DNA of 64,000 nucleotides from Tretioscincus oriximinensis (Eukaryota > Chordata > Lepidosauria > Squamata > Gymnophthalmidae): positions 504,559 through 568,558 of the forward strand of contig JAJVDF010000431.1 in assembly GCA_022410635.1 (NCBI GenBank), given 5' to 3'. Each line of letters opens with the position of its first letter. Positions within the stretch are counted from its first letter, which is position 1. Of this stretch, positions 1 through 28,400 are shown one piece after another. The notes beneath the pieces are model-generated. The model worked only from the letters and a program-made list of their open reading frames with translations, did no database searches and had not been told where the DNA came from. The position numbers and the translations under genes were made by a program.

Positions 1-540
1 TGCAGCTCCCAAGAGAGGTACGTCCCCTATTTTGCCTAGCGAAATGTGGTTGCTTGCAAATTGTGGATTTCACTCGCGTTCCCCCTCCATATGCATCGGT
101 CCAAAGTCTTCTTACACAAGTGGTAACTAGAGATGGATTTTCTATTGATACTCAGTACCTTTTTTCTAGTTGTTTTTCAAAGACTCATCTCCACTGACAC
201 AAGAGATTAAGACCTCTACCAGAGTCCATCAAGGATGTATCCCCTCTTNTTTTTTATTCTGTTCTGGTGAAGGCCCTAAACCAGAAGGACCTACACATGC
301 CTAACATCATGACAAGAGGTGTTGATATCCTTCTATATAAGGTGCTGTTGTCTACATCTCTGGTTGGACCAAAGAAAACCTTCATGAAATTTAATTTATA
401 CTGCGAAGACAATTCCCTCCATAACAATAAAGATAAATCCAAAATAATAGTATTTGGCAAGACAAAAAGAGCATATTTACTAGGTGAATCTATTAAAACT
501 GGATTATAAATTTACCTAAGTCCCAACTTTTCTCAAATTG
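1..540 (+). mobile_element. LINE reverse-transcriptase fragment (R4/Dong-like?), in SPAG17 intron 11
   Basis: The forward frames contain a VHQGCIPS motif (RT region 4 style) and, after a frame change, GVDILLY then KDKSKIIVFGK, the usual order of a non-LTR RT. The catalytic YADD box after LLY is damaged by a deletion, and stop codons and frameshifts are present. The family label is tentative. Confidence 0.55.
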
Positions 541-755
541 CTAAGGTCAATCAGTCTTTATTGATTAGTCAACAGACCATATCAATTATTCGGTTCACAA
601 CACAAAGATAATTCACATACATCACTCAATATTAAAATTGTTTATAAATGATGTATCTGCAAATAAAATATAACTAAAAGCATTTAAAATGCTTAGGGGT
701 ATTCAGTATCAACATATGTATCTCTCATGTTAGTAGATTAGAAGGTAGGCAGCTA

Positions 756-1335
756 CTTTAACAGTGGTACATTTGGAATACTGTATTGAAGCACCTCCCT
801 TATGAAGTCAGGCTGCAGCGTTGGGGCCTCTTCAGTCTCAAAAAAACAGTGTTTAAGAAATGATCAGATTGAAGTGTACAAAATAATGCATGGGATGGAT
901 AGGGTGAATAAGAAAAAATGTTTTCTCTATCACAAAGGACTAAGACAGAGGACCCTCCTTGAAACTGATGGGCAGAAAAGTGAGAACAGACAAAGGAAAG
1001 CATTTTTTTCACCCAGAGGGTCATTGGCCTGTGGAATCTACTTTCTGAAGAGCTAGTGGTAGCCAACAGCTTGGATAGCTTCAAGGCAGGACTAGACAAG
1101 TTTATGGACACCAAGGGTATAAATGGGGACTAGGATGGATGTTGCCTCCGGGATGGAGCAACAAGCAGTACTCCTGAAATACCATTTCAGAGAGTCACGA
1201 ACAGATACATATTTTGCTTTCTTCTGTTCAGACTGCCCAGGTGCATCTGGTGGGCCTCTATGTGACACAGAATGCTGGACTAGATGGGCTGTGGAGTGAT
1301 CCAGTATGGCTCTTCTTATGTTCTTATGCTTTTTA
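756..1335 (+). mobile_element. CR1 LINE 3' end
   Basis: The sequence runs from the end of the CR1 coding region (CCTCTTCAG..., GTACAAAATAATGCATGGG) to the 3' UTR and the terminal TTCTTATG repeat. It is one of about a dozen related CR1 tails in the window. Confidence 0.85.
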
Positions 1336-1546
1336 TGTTATCATATCCACAGATATAATCTGTCCTATTTGCTAAGTCCTTGCTATTGTTATATAGGTGG
1401 GAACCTCCATTTTGGTCATAATATCAAGCTGTTTGATCCTAGCTTGGTAAAGGTTTTCCATACTTGTTATAGTATGGATTAAGCTGGTGTCAGTTAAGGT
1501 AGAAAACTAGCATATACGCAGAAAATGGTTGTGCTTTTTATTTTTA

Positions 1547-17487
<15,941 letters not shown>

Positions 17488-17567
17488 TAGTGGGAAGCTG
17501 CTTTCCTGCTGAAGAAGTTTGAGTTCTATATGGCTGCAGCAGCAGCAGCGGGAGAGAGACGCCGACC

Positions 17568-17581
17568 GTCGCCCAGGCAAC
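17568..17581 (+). promoter_or_regulatory. RFX X-box
   Basis: GTCGCCCAGGCAAC fits the X-box consensus GTNRCC-N(0-3)-RGYAAC exactly, with a 2-nt spacer. X-boxes bind RFX factors, which drive genes of motile and primary cilia. It lies about 80 bp upstream of the SPAG17 ATG, a typical position for ciliary genes. Confidence 0.8.
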
Positions 17582-17645
17582 CGAGCTTCGGGAGTTCAGC
17601 CGCTCGCGAGAAGAGGCAAAGACTAGGGAAAGGGGCTTTCTCGCG

Positions 17646-17653
17646 TGACGTCA
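17646..17653. promoter_or_regulatory. Palindromic cAMP response element
   Basis: TGACGTCA is the full CRE octamer bound by CREB, CREM and ATF factors. It is about 160 bp upstream of the SPAG17 ATG inside CpG-rich sequence. CREM sites are common in post-meiotic testis promoters, which would fit sperm expression. Confidence 0.65.
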
Positions 17654-17842
17654 CGCACGGGACAGGCATGACATCATTGATCTGGCTTGGCTTGGCTTGG
17701 CTTAAATGGGATGGGATGGGAAGGTAAGCAAAGGGTTGCCTCAGGAGGAAAATGGGAAGCAAAAGTGTTGTGGCTTTCATCATTGCAGGAAGCAGACGTT
17801 TCGTCTGCTAAAATTTCCTCTATACCACATCCATGAAAATTG

Positions 17843-17848
17843 CGTTTG

Positions 17849-17879
<31 letters not shown>

Positions 17880-18111
17880 GTATTTATATCCCGCCCTATT
17901 CCCCGAAGGTCTCAGAGCGGCCAACCATAGGCTGGCGCACATAGCTTTTGTTGCTTTCTCCACAACAGACACCCTGTGGAGTAGGTGGGGCTGAGAGAGT
18001 TCAAAGAACTGTGACTGGCCCAAGGTCACCCAGCTGGCTTTCATGGAGGAGTGGGGAATCGAACCGGGAGACTCCCAGATAAGAGTCCCACACTCAGCCA
18101 CTACACCAAAC
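17843..18111 (-). mobile_element. CORE/MIR-like SINE (family B), near full length
   Basis: Read on the minus strand, it has the tRNA-like head (GTGTAGTGGCTGAGTGTGGG, B box GTTCGATTCCCC), the core GTGACCTTGGGCCAGTCAC and a tail of TTTATATCCCGCC type ending in AAATAAATAAAT. Confidence 0.9.
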
Positions 18112-18480
<369 letters not shown>

Positions 18481-18639
18481 ATAATTATAATATGATAGGT
18501 AAATATGTTATATTTTAACTATATAGTTTTATACTGTATAATCATCATCGTCACCATCATCATAGTACACAATGTTAATGTATGTGTAATAGAGGAAATT
18601 TTAGCAGAGGAAATCAAGCAGGAAAAGGGTCTTAGACAA

Positions 18640-18875
18640 GTCCATGGAAGTCTAGGGTATAAACAGCTAGTAGGATGGATGTCTTGATACTGCCTCCAAG
18701 ATGCAGCAACAGACAGAATTCCTGAAATGCCTTTTGCTGGGCTTCGAGAACAGGTGAAAATTTTGCCTTCCTCTGTTCCAGACTGCCCAGATGCAATTGG
18801 TGGTCCACTGTGTGAGACAGAATGCTGGACTAAATGGGCTCCGGCCTGATTCAGCAGGCTCCTCTTATGTTCTAA
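18640..18875 (+). mobile_element. CR1 LINE 3' fragment
   Basis: It contains GTATAAACAGCTAGTAGGA, GACTGCCCAGATGCAATTGG and the CTTATGTTCT end. Confidence 0.8.
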
Positions 18876-19079
18876 GTATGCACAGCAAACAAGGTATTTA
18901 TTTATTTACATTTATATAAATGTATAATGGTGGTTAATACAATTCTAACCCAAAGGCAAGAAGGGGCTTTGGCAAATGTGCTTGTTTCTTCTGTACCCAT
19001 GGGGAATGGATTGCCCAAACCCAAAACAACCCCACTCTGCTAAATTCCCTTACATGAGCCCATTCACATGTGAGTGTAG

Positions 19080-19382
19080 GGCACGGATAGCTCAGTCGCT
19101 GTCTCTCGCCTGGGAGATGGGGTTTCGAGGCCCTGTGTGGGATGTGGGGAGGGGTGAGCCCCTTCCACTAGACTGTACCTCTAGCCAACCCAGCTATTCG
19201 AAAGCAAGAATTGCAAGAAATTGCAACTGACTGCAAGTAGATACATGGGAACCACCATAGCCTGGTGGGGAAGATAGAATGGAAGCCTTTGGGCAAAATA
19301 TATCGTTGTAAGCCGCTTTGAGTCCCTTTGAAAGTTGAGAAAAGCGGGGTATAAGAACCAAGTTCTTCTTCCTCTTCTTCTG
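19080..19382 (+). mobile_element. tRNA-derived SINE (family A)
   Basis: Near full-length copy with A box TAGCTCAGTCG and B box GGTTTCGAGGCC. A short deletion removes the usual CTTAGGAATTC between them. It ends in a TTC repeat. Confidence 0.88.
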
Positions 19383-19493
19383 TGTGGTTGTTATTTTTGG
19401 TAACCGTGCATATGCAGTGCGCCAGCTACAGCCACATAGCACAGTATACACCAAGGAAAAGTGCTATAGCAGCTGCTTTCCCCCCTATTTTTA

Positions 19494-19765
19494 AAAAGAG
19501 CCACTTTGGTGAAGAGGTTGGAGTGTGGGACTCTTACCTGGTAGTCTCCCGGTTTGATTCCCCACTCCTCCATGAAAGCCAGCTGGGTGACCTTGGGCCA
19601 GTCACAGTCCTTTGAACTCTCTCAGCCCCACCTACTTTACTGGGTGTCTGTTGTGGAGAAAGCAACAAAAGCTATGTGCGTCACCCTATGGTTGGCCACC
19701 CTGAGACCTTCGAGTATAGGACGGGATATAAGTACAAATAAATAAAAAATAAATAAATAAAAAAG
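19494..19765 (+). mobile_element. CORE/MIR-like SINE (family B)
   Basis: Near full-length: head with GGTTTGATTCCCCACTCC, core GTGACCTTGGGCCAGTCAC, 3' part GGGATATAAGTACAAATAAA and an A-rich tail. Confidence 0.9.
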
Positions 19766-20119
19766 GGAATTGTATCTTTTTTCCACACTGTCCTGAGATT
19801 GAGAAAACCCTGTGGCAATCACACCATCCTAGTGCCAGGAAAGTGTGCAAACAACCTAGCAAGTGGATGCACCCTGACTCTGGACGGCTCTGGTCTTACC
19901 TAAGTTTTAATCCAGCTTCACTCCACTTTCAGTGTGAGAACAATGTAGTAAAATGTTCACTTTGACTTTCCCTATCTCTGAAAACTCACCTTTGATTAAA
20001 GCACGCACGCTGGGTGGGCGGATGAGTGGATCTCTTTTTTTCTTGGTTTAACCCAGTTTGACAGGATTGAAGATGGATAGGAAATGTGTGTGGGAACAGC
20101 ACTGTGTCACTCCCTTATC

Positions 20120-20720
20120 TAGTCTATATTTATTTAAAATGATTTATTTCCTGACCTTTACCATTGGTCCCAGGGCAGGTAACAGAAGATCAAGATTTTA
20201 TTTCATTTTAATTTAAAATAATAAGACATTTAAAAAGATCCATACCCTTCCTCCCTCCAACCCACCCACCTTGGAAGGATAGAATATAGAGGGAGCTAAG
20301 CCTGGGTGAAATGGTATGTTTTTACCAGGCGCCAAATATATATATATAATATATGTGCCTGGTGACCCTCTAGGTCAGGGGTGGGCAATTAATTTTTCCC
20401 AAGGGGCCGCATGAGAAATTGGGGTGGTTTTAGAGGGCCAGATTAATATAGTTAACTCAGTTCTACCCAATACTGTATATAACTCTGAGCTAAGAGGGGC
20501 GGGCCGGTCAGAGACAGTAGGAGGGCCGCATGTGGCCCTCGGGCCGCCACTTGCCCAGGTCTGCTCTAGGTGGAGGCTGTTCCAGAGTATGGGGGCCGGC
20601 CACCACAGAGAAGGCCCTCCTATGGGAAGCAACTACCAGAAACACCTATTTATTTTACCCCATTTCAGTAGTTTGACAGCTTTTGCTTGATTTCTACATC
20701 CACAGGCCCAAATCAAGCCC
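20120..20720 (-). mobile_element. L2-like LINE 3' UTR split by a hAT MITE
   Basis: The sides (20120-20375 and 20572-20720) resemble the L2-like 3' UTR at 46.6-46.9 kb, for example GGAGGCTGTTCCAGAGTATG versus its counterpart near 46820. The hAT element lies between them. Confidence 0.6.
20376..20563. mobile_element. hAT-type MITE with 8-bp TSD
   Basis: The 188-bp element starts CAGGGGTGGGCAA and ends TTGCCCAGGTCTG. It is flanked by the exact 8-bp duplication CTCTAGGT (20368-20375 and 20564-20571). The interior GGGCCGCAT and GGGCCGCC motifs are typical of Charlie-like MITEs. No transposase is encoded. Confidence 0.88.
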
Positions 20721-21484
20721 TGTTTTTTAATATGATGGAGCAGGATCTTCAGTCTTCTCCCCCTCTCTCTTTCTCTTTCGTTCCGCTCCAGTTGTTTCCC
20801 CTGCACCGGAGTCCAAAAACAATAGTGAATTAAGTTAGGTCTGACTACGAGTGTTGCCATTGCAGGGTCTACTACGGAGAAGAATGCTGGGAGGTTTAGC
20901 CTTCTAATGTGTTTAACAAATTACAAATCCAAGCGGGGTTTACATGAAACCAGAATTCTGAAGCTCTTGGCAGGCCTTAGAAGAAGAGTGAGCAAACTAA
21001 ACTCACACAATAGTGTTGGAGCATGACCTCAGCTTGGATACACACTGCGCAGTGAGTTGGAGGTCTGCACAGGTGTGGTGCAGCTCTCTAGCCTAGATTG
21101 CATTCCAAATATTACCATATGTTCCCACACTGGGGCTAAAGAAGAGAAGGGATTGCTTCTTAGGGGACAGAGTAGGATTCCAGCCAAGATAAAGAATTCA
21201 TTACAGAGAAGTCATGTTGTGATCTTGCGCTGGAGACAAGTGAAATATTTTGTGCGATTTAACATTTTATGAAAATATCCCTAACACACGCTGCCCCCAC
21301 CACTGTTCTAGCAGTATTATACCCACCTGGTGGCAGCAGAGCCAGGAATTCCTGTTTAAATTTCATGTAAGCCTTGAAATGTTGCATTTTGTTGAATTAT
21401 TGATCGAGCTGGAATGCTGGAAAGATAAAAAAAATCATTAAAACGGCACGCTCAAAATCTATTTTCCATCTTGAAAGATACCTA

Positions 21485-22665
21485 GTTGATAAAATGACTC
21501 ACCAGCTAAAGTAACAGTTTATATACGCACGTTTTGAACCTATTGACTTGATGGTGAAATATGGACGATATCACCAGGTACCTTATGAAGAAAAACTGTG
21601 TGTCTGCAGTGTGGAAATGGTTGAAGACCTACATCATGTCCTGCTGAGCTGTCCTTGTACTCTTCAATAAGAACAACACGCGTAGGATCTTTTATTACAA
21701 AGAATGTCCTGTAGGACAGCAGAAATTCAGGTGAATTATCTTCTGATGGGGGAAAATCCCCAAGTGACACACAGGGTTGCCCTGAGGACAGACTTTGTCC
21801 TGGATTGGAAACTGGCTAAAAGATAGAAATCAGAGGGTAGTATTAAATGGACAGTTCTCTGAGTGGAAAGAGGTAAGAAGTGGGGTACCCCAGGGATCTG
21901 TACTGGGACCCTTGCTTTTCAATATATTTNTAAATGATCTGGATGCCGAGGTAAATAGTGAAGTAGCCAAGTTTGCTAATGACACTAAACTGTTCAGGNT
22001 AGTGAAAACTGAAAATGATTGTAAGGCACTCCAGAGTGATCTACTGAAATTGGGTGAGTGGGCATCAAAGTGGCAAATGCACTTCAACTTAAGCAAGTGC
22101 AAGGTCATGNNNNNNNNNNNNNNNNNNNNAAAGGCAAATTCCATGTTGGGAATAATTAGGAAAGGAATCGAAAACAAGTCTGCAAATGTTGTTTTGCCTC
22201 TTTATAAATCAGTGGTGAGGCCACATTTGGAATACTGTGTTTAATTCTGGTCACCACATCTCAAGAGGGATATTTTGGAACTGGAGAAGGTGCAGAAAAG
22301 GGCAACAAGGGTCTGGAGCACCTCCCTTATGAAGCAAGGCTGCAACGTCTGGGCCTCTTCAGCCTTGAAAGGAGACGTTTGAGGGGTGATCTGATTGAAG
22401 TGTACAAAATCATGCATGGGATCTATCACACAACACAAGGACCAGAGGGCACTTCTTAAAACTGTTGGGTAGAAAAGTGAGAACAGACAAAGGAAAGTAT
22501 TTTTTCACCCAGAGGGTCATCGGCCAGNATGGCTCTTCTTATGTTTTTATGTTTCTTATGTTCTTATTACTAAGGCTGCTCGAGATTTGTACTTATTATA
22601 GCTAAATGTTTTTATTTTTTGTAAACTTGATATGATCAAATGACTAATCAATAAACTATTCTTAT
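21485..22665 (+). mobile_element. R4/Dong-like LINE 3' region interrupted by CR1
   Basis: The left part encodes a C-x-C...H...CPC-like C-terminal motif (LHHVLLSCPC) typical of LINE ORF ends. The right part (22569-22665) looks like its A/T-rich end. A CR1 copy (21783-22568) separates them. The family assignment is tentative. Confidence 0.45.
21783..22568 (+). mobile_element. CR1 LINE, RT C-terminus to 3' end
   Basis: The frame encodes [24 protein letters not shown] and a damaged FANDTKLF box (F-x-D-D in active CR1), then thumb sequence (22137-22244) and the 3' UTR ending TTCTTATGTTCTTA. N bases at 22110-22128 mask part of it. It is the longest CR1 copy here and is inactive. Confidence 0.9.
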
Positions 22666-22984
22666 TCGATCAACGTGGAACGCTGGGAGGATACAACGGC
22701 TGTGCTTTTTGTGAAAAATTATTGCCGTTACTTTTTTCAGGCTTGCGGTAGCAATTGTTCTTAGGCCTTTATGCACTTAGAATCTGGATTCGAGAATCTG
22801 TACTTGATTGATATGGATTAGTGACAGCAGAGTGCAGCTGGCTTAAGCAGTGTGAGGAGCTCTAGATTGGAGACAGTGTGAGCTACAATGAAGGTCTGAT
22901 GCATGCGCTGTGCAGTTACAGACATACTCGTCAGGGGTGGTATAATATCAAAGTGAAAAAGGAGGANGGTTTCATCGTCTGGCC

Positions 22985-23350
22985 TAGGCTGACCAGGTGA
23001 CCACTTTTTTGGGGCGGGGTTAGAAACCCAGTTTTGGAGTGCCTCACGTTTTTTGCTGAGGAAAAAAGATTTAAAAAAATTCTTAAAAAAAAAAATTTTC
23101 CTGAGGAAAAACTGGGAGGCACCGCAAAACCGGGTCCCCCCCCNAAAAAGAAGGGGTCATCTGGTCTACCTACTTTTTTGAGGGGTGAAAATCCGGTTTT
23201 GTGGTCCCTCCCGGTTTTTCCTGAGGAAAAAAGAAATAAATAAAATTGAAAAAAAAATTTTTTTTGAAAAAAAAAATCCTCAGAAAAAACCATGAGGTAC
23301 TCCAAAACTGGGTTTCTGCACCCCCCAAAAAAGGGATAATCTTGTCAGCC
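22985..23350. mobile_element. TAGGCTGACCAG fold-back element, dimeric
   Basis: Two fold-back units lie in tandem (about 22985-23169 and 23170-23350). Each has the TTTTGGGG-AAAACCGGTTTT-type arm and its reverse complement around an A/T loop. The flanks TCGTCTGG and TCATCTGG match at 7 of 8 positions. Confidence 0.7.
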
Positions 23351-23476
23351 TCATCTGGTCAAGCTTTACCCTTTCCAGGCCTGCCCCTTTTGTGTCTCTT
23401 GACTTCTGGCCCTGCCCATCGCTAAAATTATTCACCTACAGTCAAGGCTCTTATGTGACATGAGATGTTTCTAGAA

Positions 23477-24101
23477 TAGGCTGACCAGATGACCACTTTT
23501 TTGGTGAAAAATGCAGTCTTGGGGTGTTTACCCTGCCATCCTGGGGGGAGGCACCATTATCCCGTTTTTACTGAGGAAAATTTATTTTTTNAAAAAAATA
23601 TATTTCACGGCACCACCACTAGGAGGCTCTGGCAACCAGGGCCAGCTTCTGAAGGCACCCTCCCCTGAGTAAAAAATAAAACAATTCTCACGCACTTCAA
23701 NTTTTTTTATTTTTTTTTACTGCACCATTACTAGGGGGCTTTGGCAACTGGGGGCAGCTCCTGAAGGCACCTTTCCCTCAGTAAAAAATAAAAAATTCTC
23801 CAACACTTCAAAAAAAAGTTTGAATTTTTATTTTTAAAAAATCACTGCATCACCACTAGAGGGTGCTGGCAATTGGAGACGGCTCCTGAAGGCACCCTGT
23901 CAGTAAAAAAATTAAAAAAATGCAAATTTCTCACACATTTCAAAAAGTTCTTATACATTTTTTTAAAAATCTCANATGCTTCACAGATTTCTTGGATGGG
24001 GATTTCGGAGGGGTATGCATGTTAGTAGTGATTTGCATATTCATGAATTAGCATGAATATTAATTACCCTGGTTTGGGCCTCAGAAAATCTGGTCAGTCT
24101 A
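23477..24101. mobile_element. Long form of the TAGGCTGACCAG transposon, exact 8-bp TSD
   Basis: This 625-bp element starts TAGGCTGACCAGAT and ends ATCTGGTCAGTCTA. It is flanked by TTCTAGAA on both sides (23469-23476 and 24102-24109). The interior has three similar modules (CACTAG-GGGGCT-GGCAACTGG and CTCCTGAAGGCACC). No open transposase frame is present. Confidence 0.85.
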
Positions 24102-24109
24102 TTCTAGAA

Positions 24110-25190
24110 AGGATCCACAGATGCATGCATATGAGAGAGCAAGAGAAAGCACACAAAATGTAGAGAAAGTGGTGAGCAGCAGGACTGAGTTCTCTCAATT
24201 GTCTGTTGGGGTTTTGCTTCTACTTCGGCTGCTTTCAGGAGCTGATGATAAAGAGCAAGCAGACATATCTACATATATTGTAATTTATGTATATATAATC
24301 TTGTTTAGCAAAGTTGTCAAAAGCATATTACTCTTTGTGCCATGAACAGAAGGACAAATCTTGTAATAGTGTACTTTTATCATTAAACGGTATACTTTTA
24401 TAGCAAGTACTGATGCAATTTAAGATGCAGTAATTGTCATTTAGTTTTTCATGTAGAGAATATTTTTTACATTCATATAATCAGGCTAATCCACCTAAGT
24501 TAAACTCATAGAACACATTTTATTGTTCCTCTCATCAGAGCTGCTCTGTGGCTGCGGAATGTCTGTGGCAGTTTTTGGATCCAACCAATCCTGTGCTTGC
24601 ATGCCAGATTATAAAATTCCAACAACAGAGAGTGAAATGGGAANAGAAAGTCCCAGCTGTTGGGTTTCCTAGTCAGGAAAAAAGACCCCCTCCCATCTTT
24701 CCTTTAAAGCTGCCACCTTCACTACTGCCTTTCTTGAGGCAAAGTTTATGCCTCCTGTGCTCTGCTTTGCCTTAAGGGAAAACAGGAAGTTCACCTCACG
24801 TGCATGCATGGATCATTTCTAGAAACAGCTCCTGTTGCAGGAGAGCCTTGAGTGTAGACGAACAGAATTAGCTGTGCCCTTATCTCTTTAAGGCTTTTTA
24901 ATCCACACTAGGCAATGACCTGCAGTATTGATCTTGCATCTGGCTACAGCCTTGAATTAAGACATACTTGGGTTTATTGCATGTCCACAAAAGTCTGTTA
25001 CCATATTATATGGATATGGCAATTATGATGAAAGCAGTGATGGTTTGTCTGTGCTTTCTTCTTTGTTACCTTTGGTAACGTTCAACACGCCAGCCAGGCA
25101 AACTGTCAGTTTAAACTGCACCTATTTTACCACTATATATTTGGTTTATTTTTCCAGATATTGAAATACAGGAATTGTTGAGAGCCGGAC
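24110..25190. other. Unassigned intergenic sequence
   Basis: I see no gene and no recognised repeat. It appears unique. Part of it (about 24990-25130) has balanced composition and could be conserved, but nothing marks a function. Confidence 0.4.
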
Positions 25191-25194
25191 CGTT

Positions 25195-25435
25195 TATAGG
25201 GGTTAATGTGTCAGAATCCTGTCAGGAAGACTCCCAGTTCAATTCTGCACTTCTCCACAAGAGCCAGCTGGATGGCTTTGGGCTAGACACAGTTCTTTGG
25301 AGCNCTCTCATCCTCAATCAGTTCATAAGGTGTCTGTTGTGAAGAGAAGAATAGAAAGTTATGTAAGCCGCTTTGATTCCCTTCGGATTGAGATTCCCTT
25401 CGGATTCCTCTTCTACTTCTGATTCTCCTCCTTCT
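25195..25435 (+). mobile_element. Diverged family B SINE
   Basis: AGACTCCCAGTTCAATTC, GAGCCAGCTGGATGGCTTTG, then GTAAGCCGCTTTGATTCCC retain the order of the family. Confidence 0.6.
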
Positions 25436-28400
25436 CCTTCAAGAATATATTGTTTAGGGTTGCATATGATGTATCTGTCCTTTTAAGACACTGTAACGAA
25501 ACCGAGCAGGGACTTGGTTTATTCTGTTTGGTTTTGGAACACAGTCCCCCCCNTAATATTAATGGTAGCTGATCTTTTAATANTAACAAGGCACTCAGAT
25601 TTTTATGTATTTGTTGTAGGTAGATAGGATAGTTGAGATAGGAATAATAAAATAGTTCTGTAATAGGGGTTTATATCTCCAGGTAGGCTGCCACCACTCC
25701 CCTCAGGAAGAAACCAAAATTAAGGCGTGAAAATCATATCAGAATGAGCCCCTTTACTATGTTCTCCCAAATAATAAAGTCTTCTCTGTTTTAAAACACA
25801 AAAACAGCTTTATTAAAATAAAGTAACAGGCAAACTCAAACTTAAAGAAAAACAGCGATACAAATTAGAGTAAAAGGTACTCTCATCAACCTCTCAACAA
25901 CCCATATGACACTCACACCTCCCCTTTTTATACTTCAAGCCCCCCCCCCTTCATGTCTCAGCTACTTGGCACTTCAAAAATTTAAAGGAGCCTCCTCCAA
26001 TTTAAGTGATTTTGTTACAGACACCTAGAACAAAATGCTAATTGAGAGGTAAGAATTTGAAGTAGTTTTAGAATAAGAATTAATGAAATCCACCCAACAA
26101 GCAAGATGACCAGCCATTGATCCCCAATGGTACAATCTACTTATTCCTCAAAGTCAACACTACATTGTCAGATGTTTGTTAAAGACAGGTCCCCAAGCAA
26201 TCTTCCAGTAGGTAGAAAACAATTTGTGGGTAATGCAGATTGGCTAAAGAGGTATTCTCCTTCTCAGGGCTTTTTGACATTTTTTAGAATAATATAGACA
26301 TCTTATACAGAAATAAATGCAGTACAAAGANCAGCAACAATATAAATATTTAAAGAAAGGATAAAGAACCCTACAAAATGGTGAACATAAAAATGAAGTC
26401 GTATAACCATTGTGTTGTTTATTTGACTATTGAATAACAGATTATTCTAAAAAGGTTTGAAGAATACTCAGCAACAATCAATTGTTTCAGAGAAAATATA
26501 TATATAAACAATGCAATATATCACCAGACTGCTGATAGACATATTTCACTGGTTAGCTGAAATCCATCTGGTTAACTTACTTCAAATTGTTGCTTATTCT
26601 AAAGAAGGTCGCATATGATAGAAAGCTATGGAAACGTTTTCAAAAAGGTGTAGATAAAGAAAAGTAAAAATAGATAAAACTCCATTCTTTCAAGAAGAAA
26701 TAAANGTAAGTATGCTGATAAACATCAGAAAATTGGTACAAAAATAAGGTAAATTTTAATATGGGGAAATAGTTTTATTTCATTTTGCTCTGAAGGACTT
26801 TTTTCCAAGGAAACATCTTGTGCAACTTGTGCATCTATCCTTATTTTAGAGTCGAATAATAATTTTGAAAAGCATATGGCAACAGATACAGAATAGGTTG
26901 CAATAAAGTAGGAAACAAAATGGTCACCAGAGGACAGCTCAAAGTTAGGTAAATCCTTCATGGTAATGTAAGGAATTGTTAGGTTATCATAAATATTGAT
27001 TTAAGACTTTCTTTTTAGCTTTAAAATGGCTTCTGTAATGAAATCCATGTATTCTCTAAAGAAAAGGGAAAGTGAATATATAAAAACTAATGTCTTTCAA
27101 GGGAATCAAGAAACATGTTTCACATGAAGACATGCCATTTTCAACATTATGAAGGCAAGTTCTTGAGCAGTAGGATATTTACTTATTTATTGCAGGTGAT
27201 AGGATATTTATTGAAAGAAAACTTTCCTTTTTTTCTTACATGAAAACATCTGTAGATGTGTGTAATCCTTTCCATATTTATTTAGTGACTTCCAGCAGAT
27301 TTGAAAGTGATTAGATAGCTCAAAAATAAAAGTGTATTCCCTGTATTCAAGAAAGAACTGCAAATCACAAGCGTCATTTTTGATGGGATGAAGAAATAAA
27401 TTTATGTGTCTAAAACAGTTTCACTACTTCAAGGAGAGCAATGTCTACAGTCATACTGGTGAGCAATCCTGAGCATACAGCTAAACCCCCAAGGAATCTT
27501 GTCTTTTCAATAACGTATTCTTGGAAATTTGGTATTTTTATAAAGTTTGAAGGAAGCTGGGAAAGGGACCTAAAGGAAATTGTAGTCGGATGTCTTGTGT
27601 TCAGCAGGATTAAGGGAAATACACAAAATTTCATTTCAGAAAATGTGAAGTGAAAGGGAGAAAATAATTTCAAGTATCTTCTAGGAAGGCTGTGAACATG
27701 GAGATCAGTACTTAAGCTAACTTTTGAAAAGAGCAGGTATGTTCTAAGATTTTATATTGGTTAAATGGTTATCTGAACTTAATAAATGCATTTAATATTA
27801 GTTTATCTCTTTGTGTTTTGGTGGACCAAAAAGAATCCTATAAGAGAAAAACATTTAGAAAGAAAAACATTAATATAAATAATATTTATTAAAATTCAGA
27901 AATGAATTTGGTTTACTTATGTGAATTTGGTCTCCAGGATTACAGATATCTTTACTTTACAGACAGAATAAAGGACAGTAATTGAAAGGTGAGAAAATAA
28001 TTGCTTTGCTAAGTATTTGGCACGGCATATATTTGACTTCTTGGCAGGTTCCAGCAGAATTCCTAACTTTAATGGAGGAAAAGACTTTATAAGAAAAATA
28101 GGAAAATTATTTTTGAATGCCTATGTATGAAATATTTTGGGGAAAGAAGATATTTTCTAATTATCTATAAATGGGCATTAACAAGTTAAACATTCCGAGG
28201 TCAGTTGACCAATGAGAGGGCTCAGAATTTTGGACTTCCATGCGCCCACAGCAGCAGTGCTGTAGGCTGTCCGTCTATCTGGCCAACATGGTGGAGACAA
28301 CAGCCTCATGAGAGGGAAGCCTCTGAAGCCCAGCCCAAATCCACCACCATCGTGCCACAACCAGCTCTTCTGTCAGCACAGAAGGCTTCTGTCATGTCAT

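Noticed and set aside
17530..17727. Plus-strand frame upstream of SPAG17, possible divergent gene
   Set aside because: It is Ala/Arg-rich because of CpG-rich sequence. No homology, and the mammalian neighbour upstream is not divergent at this distance.
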